Of a stretch of DNA of 64,000 nucleotides, positions 1 to 10,842 are shown one piece after another. The notes below the pieces were generated by a model. That model saw nothing but the letters and a program-made list of their open reading frames with translations. It was not told where the DNA came from and ran no database searches. Position 1 is the first letter of the stretch. Each line of letters begins with the position of its first letter. The stretch spans positions 6,882,001 to 6,946,000 of the forward strand of contig OY744463.1 in NCBI GenBank assembly GCA_963556145.1, given 5' to 3'. Origin of the DNA: Hygrocybe punicea. Lineage: Eukaryota; Basidiomycota; Agaricomycetes; Agaricales; Hygrophoraceae. Both the position numbers and the translations under genes were made by a program.

Positions 1-38
1 ACTAGCGTGCTTATAACGGAATCGTCGCGGAACTCTGA

Positions 39-740
39 GCTGGTGGTACGAGGCCAGTAACGCCACCGTTATGGGCCAACCGCCAATCGTACGCTAACGA
101 TGTCAAAGAGTGGCTGAAAGAAGCGGCAGACCGAGAGAGGCAGGAAAAGGAAGACGCTAGACGGCAGGCAGATGAAGAAGCGGCTACGTGGGAAGAGGAG
201 GCCAGACGGTTGGCAGAGGCAAATGCACGAGCGGAGGCGGAGAAAAGGCGAAAGGCAGCAGAGGAAAGGCGGGAGCGGCTTAGAATAGAACAACACGAGC
301 AGCACTGGACTCAAGAAGCGGACCGGGTTGAAAGGGATGGAGCTGCGTATCAGCGGCAGCTCAGTGAAGAACGGCGAGCTGAAGCAAACGCATCAGTCGC
401 GGGTGAACCAAGGACTGAGTCGATTCCGGAAGGCGAAGCCGCAGTTGAGCCAGAGGAAGGCCCCGTCGACCCAGCACCAGAGACACCAGCCGATGTAGAA
501 GATGTAGATACGCCGGGCGTAGAGACCGGAGACCTGGCTGGTATGACGGTGAGTTCCTGTGTCGGTTCATTTGTTCTTTAGTCACTGATCCTGGTAACAG
601 TTCACCGGGCTGTTTCCCCTACAACCCTGCACCAACTGCGTCAAGGCTCAAGAGGCATGTTGAGGCGTCACGGGCTATGTGTGCGAACGATGCCGGAGGC
701 TGAAGAAAAGATGTACTAACGCTACACACTGGACGGGTGG
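39..740 (+). pseudogene. Zinc-cluster / coiled-coil protein of retroelement type, 5' part, broken
   Basis: The open frame from 39 encodes a long charged helix rich in Ala, Glu and Arg. A good donor (GTGAGT at 549) and an acceptor ending at 600 lead into a cysteine region. That region shows two CX2CX6C blocks (CTNCVKAQEAC and CERCRRLKKRC), as in the zinc-cluster-like proteins that are abundant beside retroelements in Agaricomycetes. A TGA at 661-663 lies in frame between the two blocks, so the reading frame is dead as written; one C-to-T change in a CGA codon would explain it. The frame then runs into a solo LTR at 741 and resumes at 1652. The 5' start lies upstream of the window or in a further exon. 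Function is unknown; DNA or RNA binding is only a guess from the cysteine pattern. Confidence 0.6.
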
Positions 741-1651
741 TGTAGAGGGTCGACGTCCCTCTGAGTCCGTATCCTCGATATATCATGAATCCGGACAAAC
801 CCGATGCCTCTATTCAACTCGCAATCGAACCCGACATAACCCGACGCAACCCGACGTGACGTGACGTGACGTGACCCGACGTGACCGACATAACCCGACA
901 CATGCCGCCTTTGTCACAGCCGCTTTCGGACCAAATCCGGCAGCCTCAAACGCCTCGGAGTTCCAATTGTAGAAGATGGATCTCATTGGAGTCAATCCCC
1001 GACTTCGGACTTACCATATTTATGCATCCCATCGTCCTTTCGGAGATATGTAGGACTTTCTAGATCTTTTCCTTGCATATTCATTTTCCCCTCCATTTTC
1101 TTGTCTTCGTCGCATTGCAACCCCCCTTTCCACATCTCCATTTCATCTTTTCTTTGTAGTTTCTATCGGCCGAAGTAGACATGTCCGAAAGTAGCTACAC
1201 ACACATGTACTATAAAAATGGTCCCCGACGACCGAACAAAAAAAAAGAGATACCATTAGTCCCCGTTTCCCTTTAGTCAGAATCACCTTTTAATCCTTTC
1301 AAATGCTCGTCCACGTAGATCCTTAGCTTTTTATAGTTCACTTTGTTGTCTTTATCGTTGTTTCCGTATATTCATTCATCGTTTCCAACCCGACCTGACC
1401 CGACCCGCCGTACCCGACATCGTCAGCATCGTCGGGTTCTTTATTATTTGTCCGTTTTCACTCCGTTCATCGCCGGCTTCATCATTATTAGTCCAGTTTT
1501 ACGCGGCGGCTTTACTTTTACTAACATTCCCTTCTTTTTACTTCTATTCCCGACACTGATTTATCCAGTCACTTCTATGCTGACACCCTCTGGTTAGGAT
1601 CTTTATTTCTTCTTTATATAGTTCCGAAGCCACCAAGAACCCGCATCTACA
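741..1651 (+). mobile_element. Solo LTR of the Gypsy family found at 18097-19900
   Basis: The segment begins TGTAGAGGG and ends TCTACA. It has the same internal order as the Gypsy 5' LTR further right: an inverted motif AGAGGGTC..CCCTCT at the start, CCCGAC-rich repeats (about 815-900), a TATA-like box CTATAAAAATGG near 1210, a CCCGACCCGCCGTACCCGAC block near 1405, and a shared AGTCACTTCTAYGCTGACMCC stretch near 1570. It lies on the plus strand, opposite to the Gypsy body, so it is a separate insertion. The flanks GTGG (737-740) and GCGG (1652-1655) look like a 4-bp duplication with one C/T difference. Removing the LTR and one flank joins the two halves of the zinc-cluster gene in frame. Confidence 0.7.
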
Positions 1652-2082
1652 GCGGGGGTCGGCGCAAGGTGGATACCGGAAAGGGGAAAGAGGTCACGGT
1701 CAGCACGAGGAAGCCGTTGTCGTTCACGACAAAGCCGATCCGCAGTAGGCCTGCCCGGGCCTCAACGAGCAAACCGCGGGTCGAGGATGTGGAATCGGTT
1801 GAGGATGATGATGAAGACAAGGAGGAGTCGGAGGAAGAGCGGCCGACGAAAAGGCTTAGGGTGGCCTCGGCAGCAAACCCGTTCGTTTTGATGATGGAGA
1901 ATTATGAGCAAGTGTCGGCGCAGCTAGTGGTCCTTACGGAGGAGCTGGGAGCCCTGGGCACCAACGTCAACCGTCACCTCATCCACTTCAGTCAAGAGTT
2001 CCAGCGGCTCCACGTCGATCTCGAACGGTCGACCTCAAGGTTGGCAATGTTGAAGCGGGATTACGAGACCGGCCGCCTGTAA
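1652..2082 (+). pseudogene. Zinc-cluster / coiled-coil protein, 3' part
   Basis: This is the continuation of the gene split by the solo LTR. The frame reads GGRRKVDTGKGKEV and is followed by a basic Ser/Thr/Pro region, an acidic tract near 1790-1840 (EDVESVEDDDEDKEE) and a C-terminal helical segment that looks like a coiled coil, ending at a TAA at 2080. Acidic-then-coiled-coil C-termini are usual for this protein class. It ends about 200 bp from the end of the Gypsy integrase, which lies on the other strand. It may therefore be an antisense gene carried by the Gypsy element between pol and the 3' LTR; the 3' LTR would then lie outside the window. Confidence 0.5.
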
Positions 2083-2287
2083 AATATATAAAAATAACGA
2101 GCCCGTTGTATATAAAAAATATATATATCGTGTACATAAAAGACGTGTCAGCTTGTTCACCCAGCTAAGGAAAGCCGATCAGCTCCCGAAGACATAGGAC
2201 TATTCGCATCATTCGTCATATCGTTAGAAAACTAAGAGGAACTAAATAAAATGGGGGTATAACGTGGACAGAATATAAATGAAATGC
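2083..2287. other. AT-rich gap between converging genes
   Basis: About 200 bp, rich in A and T, with TATATA runs at 2105-2130. It holds no frame I recognise and I could not match it to the LTR sequence. It probably carries the 3' ends of both converging transcripts. Confidence 0.4.
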
Positions 2288-3559
2288 TTAATCATCGTTG
2301 GGTGAGGAGTCTATAGAGGGCGGGTACATCGGATCATCAAGATCGTTTGAATTGGTATCGTCGGCATCGGGGTATTGTAAGTCGTCCAATGGTATCAATA
2401 TTTTTGAGCGGGCGTGGTAGGGTACGACTCGGAAAGCGGCAAATCGAGATTTAGAAACCGCACCGTCGAGTTCAGCGAGTATGTAAGATCCGCCTTCTGT
2501 TTTCCTAACGACAACCATGGGTCCAAAGTACCGCGGTTTTGCTTTACGATCGAGAGACATTTCGATACGTGAATTTTGGATGAGAACGAGGTTACCGGGT
2601 TCGAAGTTGAAAACTTTGATCGTGTTGGCGTATTTCTGCTCGAATTGCCGGGCGGACGCGAGCCAAGATTTGGTAAGCTTTTCTTTGACCCGATCGAGGT
2701 CGGCTTCTCATTTACGAAGTTGTCGGGCGCGGATGACTATGAGGTCGGTCGTAGACATCGTATCTTGCGTCGGAACCATGTACGTAGCTTCGGCAAAATT
2801 GAATGGAAAAAGCGGTTCTACTCCGTGTGCGATGTAGTAGGACGAGTATCCGAGGCTTTTGTGTGTAGTGACCCGTTCGGCCCAAAATACGGAATGGGTA
2901 ACGGTGTGCCATTTCTTTTCATCTCCGTCACAACTTTTCATAATGGCCTCCCGGACATCTAGGTGGCGACGCTCAACAGGTCCGTTCGCTTGTGAGTTAT
3001 AGGGCGAAATGCGGATGTGCCGGATACCGTAGCGGGAGGCGAGATAGTCGAGCGCCTCTACGAACGGCTTGCCGTTGTCGGTAACGATTTCTTCGAGAGC
3101 GCCCCAATGGCATAAGATGTCTTCGAACAGGAATGTGCCGATGGTCGAGCCGGTCTCGCGGCGTAGCATTCGGAACTCGGGATAAGCGGAGAGGGAGCAA
3201 CGGGCTTGGACAATGTACCGGTAGCCGCCAGATCGTGGCATAAACATCGTGTCGACGTATGCTTTGCGGAATAGTGAGGCCGGTGTAGCGACGGTCGGCG
3301 GAATGTGGTGATAACGCATTTGCCGTACTTGGCACTGATGGCAAGACTGGACGTACCACTTAATGTCATGGTCGAGGTGCAGCCACCAGAAACGATTGAG
3401 TAGCCGAGCACGGACGGAGAATATACCTTTGTGGCCGAGAGAGTCGTGAGCGTCTTTGAGTAACTGAAGCCGGCGGTTGGGCGGTATGACGAGTTTGTGT
3501 TTTCCGTGACGGTCTTTGCGCCAAAGCTTGTTATCGGTGACGAAGAACTCAAGGGCGTA
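2288..3559 (-). pseudogene. Gypsy integrase (zinc finger, rve core, C-terminal domain)
   Basis: After a TGA at 3560-3562 the frame continues with an HHCC-type zinc region (HDSLGHKG ... CHQCQ). The retroviral-type integrase core follows, with D (YVDTMF), D (IVTDNGKPF) and E (GPVERRHLD). A second TGA at 2708-2710 precedes the C-terminal strand-rich domain (KPRYFGPMVVV, GGSYILAELDG), which ends at 2288. Both stops fall where Arg would be expected, which fits CGA to TGA changes. Integrase inserts the cDNA copy into the genome. No chromodomain is evident. Confidence 0.8.
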
Positions 3560-5375
3560 TCATAAGAACAGACGGTATTCTTCATCCGTGAGGTTCACGG
3601 GTCGGGTTAGATCTCGTAACCAAGTCTCGACGAGGGCAAGACGAATGTCGGCAGCGCGGGCTTTATCGGATCGCGGTATGTCAGAAACGGCTTCCTGGTT
3701 TGTGTAGACAAGGACGGCTGGTAATTCTTGGAGTCGGTCAGCTGTGGCACGGCAGCGGCCGCATACGGCAATCGGCTTAGACGGTATGGGGACAGGTCGG
3801 TAGTTGACAACTTCCATAAAGAAACCGTAGGAGTGGTCGAGCCAATCGTCGGAGTCGTTGATCTCCTCGGGGTCTTCTGCAGCGTGGGGACGTCGGGAGA
3901 GTCCGTCGGGTGCACCGTGTGCAGAAGCGGGTACGTGAACGAGTCTAAAGTCAAATAAGAGCATGCCGGCTATCCATCGGTTGATCGTTGCATTGGGCTG
4001 AATGTCGGGGTTGTTGAGCATCCCTTTTATGTACTTTGCATCGACTTCAACAGTGAGGTTGCGGATGCCGATAATGAAAATCCGGTAGGCACGGAGGGCC
4101 CTGAAGAGACCGTAAAGCTTGAGCTTGGACTGAGAGTATCGGGCTTCGCGTTCCTTCCATGATATTGAACCAAAACAATTCGGATAGCGCTTTCCGTCAG
4201 CGCGGATTTGCATGAGAACGAAGCCGACTCCAAGGACGGATGAATCAACAGTGAGAATGACCTCCCATTCACACGTGTAATTGATAGCGCGCAGCGCTGG
4301 CGATGAAATGACGGCATTTTTGAGGTAGTCGACGGCGGTCTCTTCTTCTTCACCAAATTCGAAGGGTATACCTTTGCGGGTAAGACGGACGAGGGGTCGG
4401 GAGTGGAGCGAGAAGTCTTTGATAAAAATACGCAAGATGCCGCAGATACCGAGAAAGGCGCGAACTTCAGTGAGGTTGGTCGGCAGTGGCCAATCGCGAA
4501 TCTTCTGTACTTTGGAGTCGTCGGCTACTCTTCCTTCATATGTGCATCGGTGGCCAACAACGATGACTGAGGGTCGACACAACTCGAGTTTCTTGCCGTT
4601 AAAGGTACCGCCGACATAGCGGAAACGCTGGATGACGCGGTTGACACCTTGGAAGTGCTCCCAAATGAAACGTCGGATTGCCGGGTTCTCGGGCATAGTC
4701 TCGTAGGTACCGTCAGGTTGCTCGTAGCAGGTTGGAGGCCCTTTGACGGGAATATCGTCCATATACGGAATGGCAAGATGAGGGATTTTGTCACGGAGGA
4801 TGTACGTGGAGTCACTGTGTAGGATCTGCGGGGAATTTGTGTATCCCATAGCGATCCGCGTAAGTCGAAGTGTTCCGAGTGGAGACTGAAACGTCATATA
4901 GTCCCGAGACGAGGGGTGGTCGAGGCGTTGGTCGAAAGAGACGAAGAGGTCGAAGGAAGCGTAGCAAGAGTGGCTGCCAAAGGCCTTGGCCAAGTGCTCG
5001 GTCATGGGCGGTATGGCGGGATCGCGGATAGTGACGGCGTTAAGCAGCTGTAGATCGTGGACGATTCGAAGAGACTTCCCATCCTTTTTCAAAACGCAGA
5101 ACCAGCGGGAGCGGTATGACGAATTCGAGGGTTCATAGGTACCAGCGTTAATTTTGTCTTTGATGATGCCGATGACTTCGTTAAGGATGCCGGGTGGGAT
5201 TGGGATATTGCGATGGACCCACGGGTCGTGCGGTATGGTGGGAATGTGGATCGGCGGGAAGTAGTCCATATTGAACTGCCCTTTCTCGGATTCGTTCCAC
5301 GCGAAAGCGGCTTCTTGCGTTTTGATGATATGGTGGCCGAGTTTTTCTTCCTCTGGCCAAAGGAATCCATCTGGG
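3560..5375 (-). pseudogene. Gypsy reverse transcriptase and RNase H
   Basis: The frame starts right at the insertion point of the fold-back element with NPDGFLWPEEEKLG. It goes through the RT palm: RWFCVLKKDGKSLRIVHDLQ, SCYASFDLFVSFDQ, MGYTNSPQILHSD, and LAIPYMDDIPVKG, which holds the YMDD catalytic pair. It continues to an RNase H-like domain (VILTVDSSVLGVGFVLMQ ... DAKYIKGMLNN) and stops at a TGA at 3560. RT and RNase H copy the RNA into DNA in cytoplasmic particles. The polymerase motifs look intact. The 5' part of the same frame lies at 14352 and beyond, on the far side of the inserted element. Confidence 0.85.
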
Positions 5376-5380
5376 TTCAT

Positions 5381-7060
5381 CCAGTAGACCCAGTCGTTTT
5401 GGTTAACCCAATCGCAGATATAGTTGCAAAAGGTAGGTACACATAGCGCAGTTGCTTGCTGGGGGGGTAGGTTAACCCAAGAGACAGCTCTTGCTGGGGA
5501 AATGTGGGGTGGTAGGTTGACCCAGGTACAGCTCTTGCTGGTCAAGGGTGGCAGGGTGGGTCAACCCAGTGTCAGCTCTGCCATGGGGTAGGTTAACCAG
5601 GGACAGCTATTCTGGGAAGGTTGGGTTGACCCAGGTCCAGCTGTGCAAGCAACGTGGGTTGACCTGGGTTGACCGTGGACCAGCTCTTGCTGCAGGCTTG
5701 GGTTGACCTGGGTCCAGCTGTTGCTGCAGCACTGGGTTGACCCAGGCCCAGCACTTCCTGCAGGGTGGGGTGGCTGGGGTCCAGGTATTGCTGCAACACC
5801 GGGTGTACCAGGGTTCAGCTATTGCTGCAGCACTGGGTTGACCGGGGTCCAGATATTGCTGCAGCACCAGGTTGACCCAGATCCAGCATTCGCTGCAGGG
5901 CTTGGGTTGACCTGGGCCCAGCTATTGCTGCAGCACAGGGTTGATCTGGTTCCAGCACTTGCTGCAGCACTGGGTTGACCAGGGTTCAGGTATTGCTGCA
6001 GCACTGGGTTGACCAGGGCCCAGATATTGCTGCACCACCAGGTTGACCCAGATCCAGCACTTGCTGCAGGGCTTGGGTGGACCAGGGTCCAGCTATTGCT
6101 GCAGGACCAGGTTGACCTGGGTCCAGCACTTGCTTTGGGGCTTGGGTTGACCCGGGTCCAGCTCTCCCTGCAGGCTTGGGTTGACCGGGGTCCAGCTATT
6201 GCTGCAGCACTGGGTTGACCAGGGTTCAGGTATTGCTGCAGCACTGGGTTGACCGGGGTCCAGATATTGCTGCAGCACCAGGTTGACCTGGATCCAGCAC
6301 TTGCTGCAGGGCTTGGGTTGACCCAGGTCCAGCTCTCTCTGCAGGCTTGGGTTGACTGGGGTCCAGCTATTGCTGCAGCACTGGGTTGACCAGGGTCCAG
6401 CTATTGCTGCAGCACTGGGTTGACCAGGGTCCAGCTATTGCTGCAGCACTGGGTTGACCAGGGTCCAGCTATTGCTGCAGCACTGGGTTGACCAGGGTCC
6501 AGCTATTGCTGCAGCACTGGGTTGACCGGGGTCCAGATATTGCTGCAGCACCAGGTTGACCTGGATCCAGCACTTGCTGCAGGGCTTGGGTTGACCCAGG
6601 TCCAGCTCTCTCTGCAGGCTTGGGTTGACCAGGGTCCAGCTATTGCTGCAGCACTGGGTTGACCAGGGTTCAGCTATTGCTGCAGCACTGGGTTGACCTG
6701 GGTCCAGCACTTGCTGCGGGGCTTGTGTTGACCGGGGTCCAGCTATTGCTGCAGCACTTTGTTGACCCCTGTCCAGCACTTGCTGTAGGGTAGGTTGATT
6801 GGGGTCCTGCCCGTCATGTAGCATTGCGTTGACCGCAGACCCACCCATGTCGCAGGATTGGGTTCATGACGGTCTGGCTATTGCTCCAGCATTGGGTTGA
6901 CATGGCCCTGCTCTTGCTGCAGACGAAGGTTGACCCTGGCCCAGCTCTCACTGCAGGATTAGGTTGACCAGGAGCCCGCTTTTGCTTTGACATGGGCCCA
7001 GCCACATCCCACTCTGCCTGCATGTATTTAATGTTGACAACATTGACAGAGCTCACAACA
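5381..7060 (+). repeat. Left terminal inverted repeat with 34-bp tandem array
   Basis: The first ~200 bp are unique-looking terminal sequence. From about 5590 to 6990 a ~34-bp unit repeats about 40 times with variation. Each unit carries GGTTGACC or a close variant, and many carry CTGCAG. Variant units alternate (AGCTATTGCTGCAGCACTG versus AGCACTTGCTGCAGGGCTTG), so there is some higher-order pattern. The tract from 6361 to 6520 is almost pure. Subterminal arrays of this sort in DNA transposons are usually transposase-binding sites; that role is inferred. Confidence 0.85.
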
Positions 7061-7440
7061 GCTCAAACCAATATTTATTCAGAACCTGCCATATATATAA
7101 AGTAATCAAAATGTTTCAATCTGTACTTCACATAAATGTACAATGTAATATAATTTGAATGCAATTATTAACAGCACAGGGAATAGCAAAATTACACAAT
7201 TATTATTTTGACACTGCACAATATCTTACTTTTACTATCAGCCATCAGCCATTACAGGAGCTACTTATCCCCAATGCCAATCTATGGCAAAACCAGAAAT
7301 TACCCCACTTGGAATATTGTGCTTTTCTATTTAATATTGCTCAATTCTCTATTGGAATCAATATATATAACCTTACTATTACTTAAAATAGACACATACA
7401 TTTAATGATTATTAAAATACATAATTAAATAGTAAAGGGC
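7061..7440. other. AT-rich spacer of the left arm
   Basis: AT-rich sequence with short poly-purine runs and no convincing gene. It aligns in inverted orientation with about 12320-12680 (for example AGAAATTACCCCACTTGGAA in both), so it belongs to the inverted arms of the fold-back element. Divergence here is clearly greater than in the outer array. Confidence 0.6.
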
Positions 7441-7830
7441 AGGAGGCAGGTGAGAGGAAGGTGGGTGTGGACTGGGAGGAAGGGTGTGGGTGTGGGAGGA
7501 AGGTGGGTGTGGGTGTGGGAGGAAGGTGGGTGTGGAGTGGGAGGAAGGTGGGAGTGGGAGTGGGAGGAAGGTGTGGAGTGGGAGGAAGGTGTGGAGTGGG
7601 AGGAAGGTGGGAGTGGGAGTGGGAGGAAGGTGGGTGTGGAGTGGGAGGAAGGTGGGAGTGGGAGTGGAGGAAGGTGGGAGTGGGAGAAGGGAGTGGGAGT
7701 GGGAGAAGTGGGAAGGTGGGAAGGCAGGAGGCAAGGGCAGCAGGGAGAGGGAGAGGGAGAGGGAGAGGGAGAGGGAGAGGGAGGAGGAGAGGGAGGAGGA
7801 GAGGGAGGAGGAGTGGGCGGAGAGTGGGAT
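7440..7830 (+). repeat. GGGAGTGG / GGAAGG minisatellite
   Basis: A purine-rich tract built of GTGGGAGTGGGAGGAAGG-like units that runs into GAGAGG repeats. The plus strand is nearly free of C. It has many runs of three G, so G-quadruplex formation is possible. Its counterpart in the opposite arm is the CT-rich tract at 9830-10070 (and 12080-12320), which ends in CCCAGT repeats. Confidence 0.8.
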
Positions 7831-8010
7831 GTACGTACCCGTTGCGTTCCCCTCGTCCTCGTCGTCTTCGTCTACGTCTCCGTCGTCCCCGTCCCCGCCG
7901 TCCCCGTCCCCGTCGTCCCCGTCCCCATCGTCCCCGTCTCCGCGTTCCGGTCCCTGTCGTTCCCGTTCCCGTCGTTCCCCTCGTCGTCGTCATCGTCCTC
8001 GTTGTCGTCG

Positions 8011-8598
8011 TCATCCCCCGTAGTCCTCGTCGTCCGCTGGATCGTCGTCGTCGTCTCCCTCGTCCTGTCGTCTCCGTCGTCCTGTTGTCCTCTCGCTGGC
8101 CGTCTCCGTCCCGTCGTCGTCCCCTGGCTGGCCGTCTCTGCCCCGAGTCGTCGTCTCTGTCCTCGTCGTTGCCGCTGTGGTTGTCTCGGACGTCTGTCTC
8201 GGTCGTTGGCGCATCCTCGTACCCGGCCTCGCGGCCTCGTTTCCGTGGCCGTTTTCATCGGCATCCGTTCTGTTTGCTGGGGTGGCCGTGGCGTTGTTTT
8301 CTGGGCTGGTGTTGGGTTCGCCTGTGTTTGTCGTGGGTGTAGCTGCAATCATTATAAACATTAGCATACAACTCACAAAAAATTCAAAAAAGACATTACC
8401 TTGGGTGCTCTTCTGCACCCGTTTCCTGTTGTTGACGCGTTCCTGTTGTTGACGCGTTGTTGAAAACGAGTCGTTTGAAGTCGCGTGAAAGCCAACCGGC
8501 AGTTGCCGATTTCCCAAACGGGTTCGAGTTGCCAAACATGGATGTGTGGCTGAAGCTTTTGAATCTTCTGGCATGCACAACAATGCATGCATACCCAA
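8011..8598 (-). other. Low-complexity exon-like block in the left arm
   Basis: An open frame rich in Thr, Arg, Gly and Asp, containing a run GDDDDDPADDEDYGG, with a possible intron (donor near 8402, acceptor near 8344). The opposite-arm counterpart (about 9318-9799) keeps the same GDDDDDPADDEDYGG motif and has plausible splice sites: MRPRKQQQQNQVEG then GTAAGT near 9355, and GTATGT at about 9800. The shared acidic motif in both arms suggests a former N-terminal exon of an element protein. Nothing catalytic is present and the composition is simple, so coding status is doubtful. Confidence 0.3.
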
Positions 8599-9235
8599 AG
8601 TCAGATCCTCAAAAGATGTAAATATAGTATACCTACCCTCATGTCAATTTTTGTATTTTATTCGGCCCTGCGTAAAGAGCTATTCACCATTTATTCCATT
8701 CCTCTGCCAGAATTGGACCCTTAATGATCTAACTTTGTCTTAAAAATCTGAAATTAATCTAAGGAGTACTTGAAGAAGTACTCATTGTGGTACACATAAG
8801 TGCCTGATTGTTGGTGGACCAGGACCTTTGTTGCAGCCAAGCAAATGCACAGAATTGTGCATTGTGGCTGACCCATCAACCGAGTCCAAACTTCAGCTTT
8901 ACTCTGAACCTTTCATTTCTTGGCTACAACAGATTTCTGGGACCACCAAGTGCCAGGCACTGATCATCAATACAATAGATACTTTACATAGTAGTTTCAC
9001 AATTATTTTCATATTTTTCAGAGCAATATTGGTAAAGTTGCACTTTAAGGGTCTGAAATTGGCAGGGAGGTATCAATGAATCATAAATATCTCTCTATGT
9101 AGGCCATAATAAAATACAAAATTTGGGGAGGATGTAGTTATAGGCTACTTCTATCCCCTCATGGTCTTAAATGTGTTATAAAGTTGTTGTGCTCTATGCA
9201 ATAACATTGAGAAAAGTCAGATCATGCTTACATAT
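8540..9235. other. Loop region of the fold-back element
   Basis: This is the only part of the fold-back element without an inverted partner. It is AT-rich, with short open frames (for example near 8828-9079) that show no motif I recognise. A palindromic GAGTACTTGAAGAAGTACTC lies at 8764-8783. I see no transposase, so any protein moving this element must be supplied elsewhere. Confidence 0.4.
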
Positions 9236-10742
9236 AAGGCAACTCGCACCCGTTTGGGCAATCGGCAACCTCCGGCGTGCGTTCAATCGTCGGCGATTCG
9301 TCGCGTACTCCACGATGCGTCCACGAAAACAGCAGCAGCAAAATCAAGTAGAAGGTAAGTAGATTTCTCAAATTTATTATCCATTACTATGCTAGCTAAT
9401 ATTGTTGTTTTTATGTAGAACTTTCTCATTGCCGTGCCGGGAATGGACCGCAACACGCTTGCCCGCGCCACGTCACGTCAACGCCAAACTGAAGGGCCGA
9501 AACGGCGGATGGCAGGCAACGACGAGGACAGAGGCGATGAGGGCACAGACGGCCAGCCAGGGAAGACGACGGGGGCGGAGACGGCCAGCGAAGAGACGAC
9601 AGGACGACGGAGACGACGACGACGATCCAGCGGACGACGAGGACTACGGGGGATGACGACGACAACGAGGACGATGACGACAACGAGAGGAACGACGGGA
9701 ACGGGAACGACAGGGATTAGAACGGCGGGGACGGGGACGACGGGGACGAGGACGGCGGAGACGTAGACGAAGACGACGAGGGCAACGGGAACGCAACAGG
9801 TATGTACATCCCACCCCTCCGCCCTCGTCTCCTCCCTCTTCCTCTGCCTCTCCCACTCCCACTCCCTGCTGCCCCTCCCTCCTCCCTTCCATCCTGCCCT
9901 TCACCCTCCCTTCTCCCACTCCCACTCCCACTCCGTTCTCCCACACCCACACCCATACCCATACCCACACCCACACCCACACACACTTCCAGTCCCAGTC
10001 CCAGTCCCAGTCCCAGTCCCAGTCCCAGTCCCAGTCCCAGTCCCAGTCCCAGTCCCACTCACACCTACCTTCCTCCCCTCCAACCCCTTTATTATTTAAT
10101 TATGTATTTGGATAAAATAATAATTAATTTGATATGTCCATTCTAAGTAATAGTGAGTGTTTGTGTACTGATTCCAATTGAGATTTGAGTAATATTAAAT
10201 AAAAAAGGCACAAAATTCCAAGTGGGGTAATTTCTGGTTGTTATATATATAAATTTTGTTTGGGAATAAGTAGCTCATGTGAGAGATAAAGCTAAGAGTG
10301 AGAGATTGTGCATTTTCAAAATAAGAATGTTGTAATTTTGGTATTACCTATGCTTTGAATTATTGCATTTGAAATTATATTACATTTGAAGAAACTGAGA
10401 CATTTTCTTTACCGGATATTGCATTTTCTGAATAAATATTGGCTTGAGTTGTTGTGAGCTCTGGCAATGTTGTCAACATTAAATACATGCAGGCAGAGTG
10501 GGATGTGGCTGAGCCCGTGTCAAAGCAAAAGCGGGATCCTGGTCAACCTAATCCTGCAGTGAGAGCTGGGCCAGGGTCAACCTTATTCTGCAGCAAGAGC
10601 AGGGCCATGTCAACCCAATGCTGGAGCAATGGCCAGACCCTCATGAATCCAAACCTGCGACATGGGTGGGTCTGGGGTCAATGCAATGCTACAGGACAGG
10701 CTGGACCCCAATCAACCTACCCTACAGTGAGTGCTGGATGTG
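8593..10742. repeat. 2150-bp direct duplication, copy 1
   Basis: Identical to 10843-12992 by eye, with one difference: G at 9575 against A at 11825. It ends exactly at the N gap, and the second copy starts exactly after the gap. This is the pattern left when two overlapping contig ends are placed side by side with a default 100-N spacer. It is probably an assembly artefact or two alleles. Confidence 0.85.
9990..10056 (+). repeat. AGTCCC tandem repeat
   Basis: A pure AGTCCC hexamer array of about eleven units, next to CACACC/CATACC repeats at 9945-9985. The same array is at about 12240-12306 in the second copy. Confidence 0.9.
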
Positions 10743-10842
10743 NNNNNNNNNNNNNNNNNNNNNNNNNNNNNNNNNNNNNNNNNNNNNNNNNNNNNNNNNN
10801 NNNNNNNNNNNNNNNNNNNNNNNNNNNNNNNNNNNNNNNNNN
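10743..10842. other. Scaffold gap of exactly 100 N
   Basis: One hundred N bases, a common default for a gap of unknown size. The flanking sequences are the end and the start of the same 2150-bp segment. Confidence 1.

Noticed and set aside
5607..6848. Long open frames rich in Gln, Pro, Ser and Trp across the terminal arrays, on both strands
   Set aside because: They are translations of the 34-bp repeat, which is open in several frames. No start context, splice pattern or domain.
5590..6990. Repeat arrays could be taken for CRISPR
   Set aside because: Units are contiguous, degenerate and without unique spacers; the sequence is a eukaryotic transposon end.
7402..8364. Frames of 110-304 residues across the G-rich minisatellite
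   Set aside because: Low-complexity translations of simple repeats on both strands; not credible genes.
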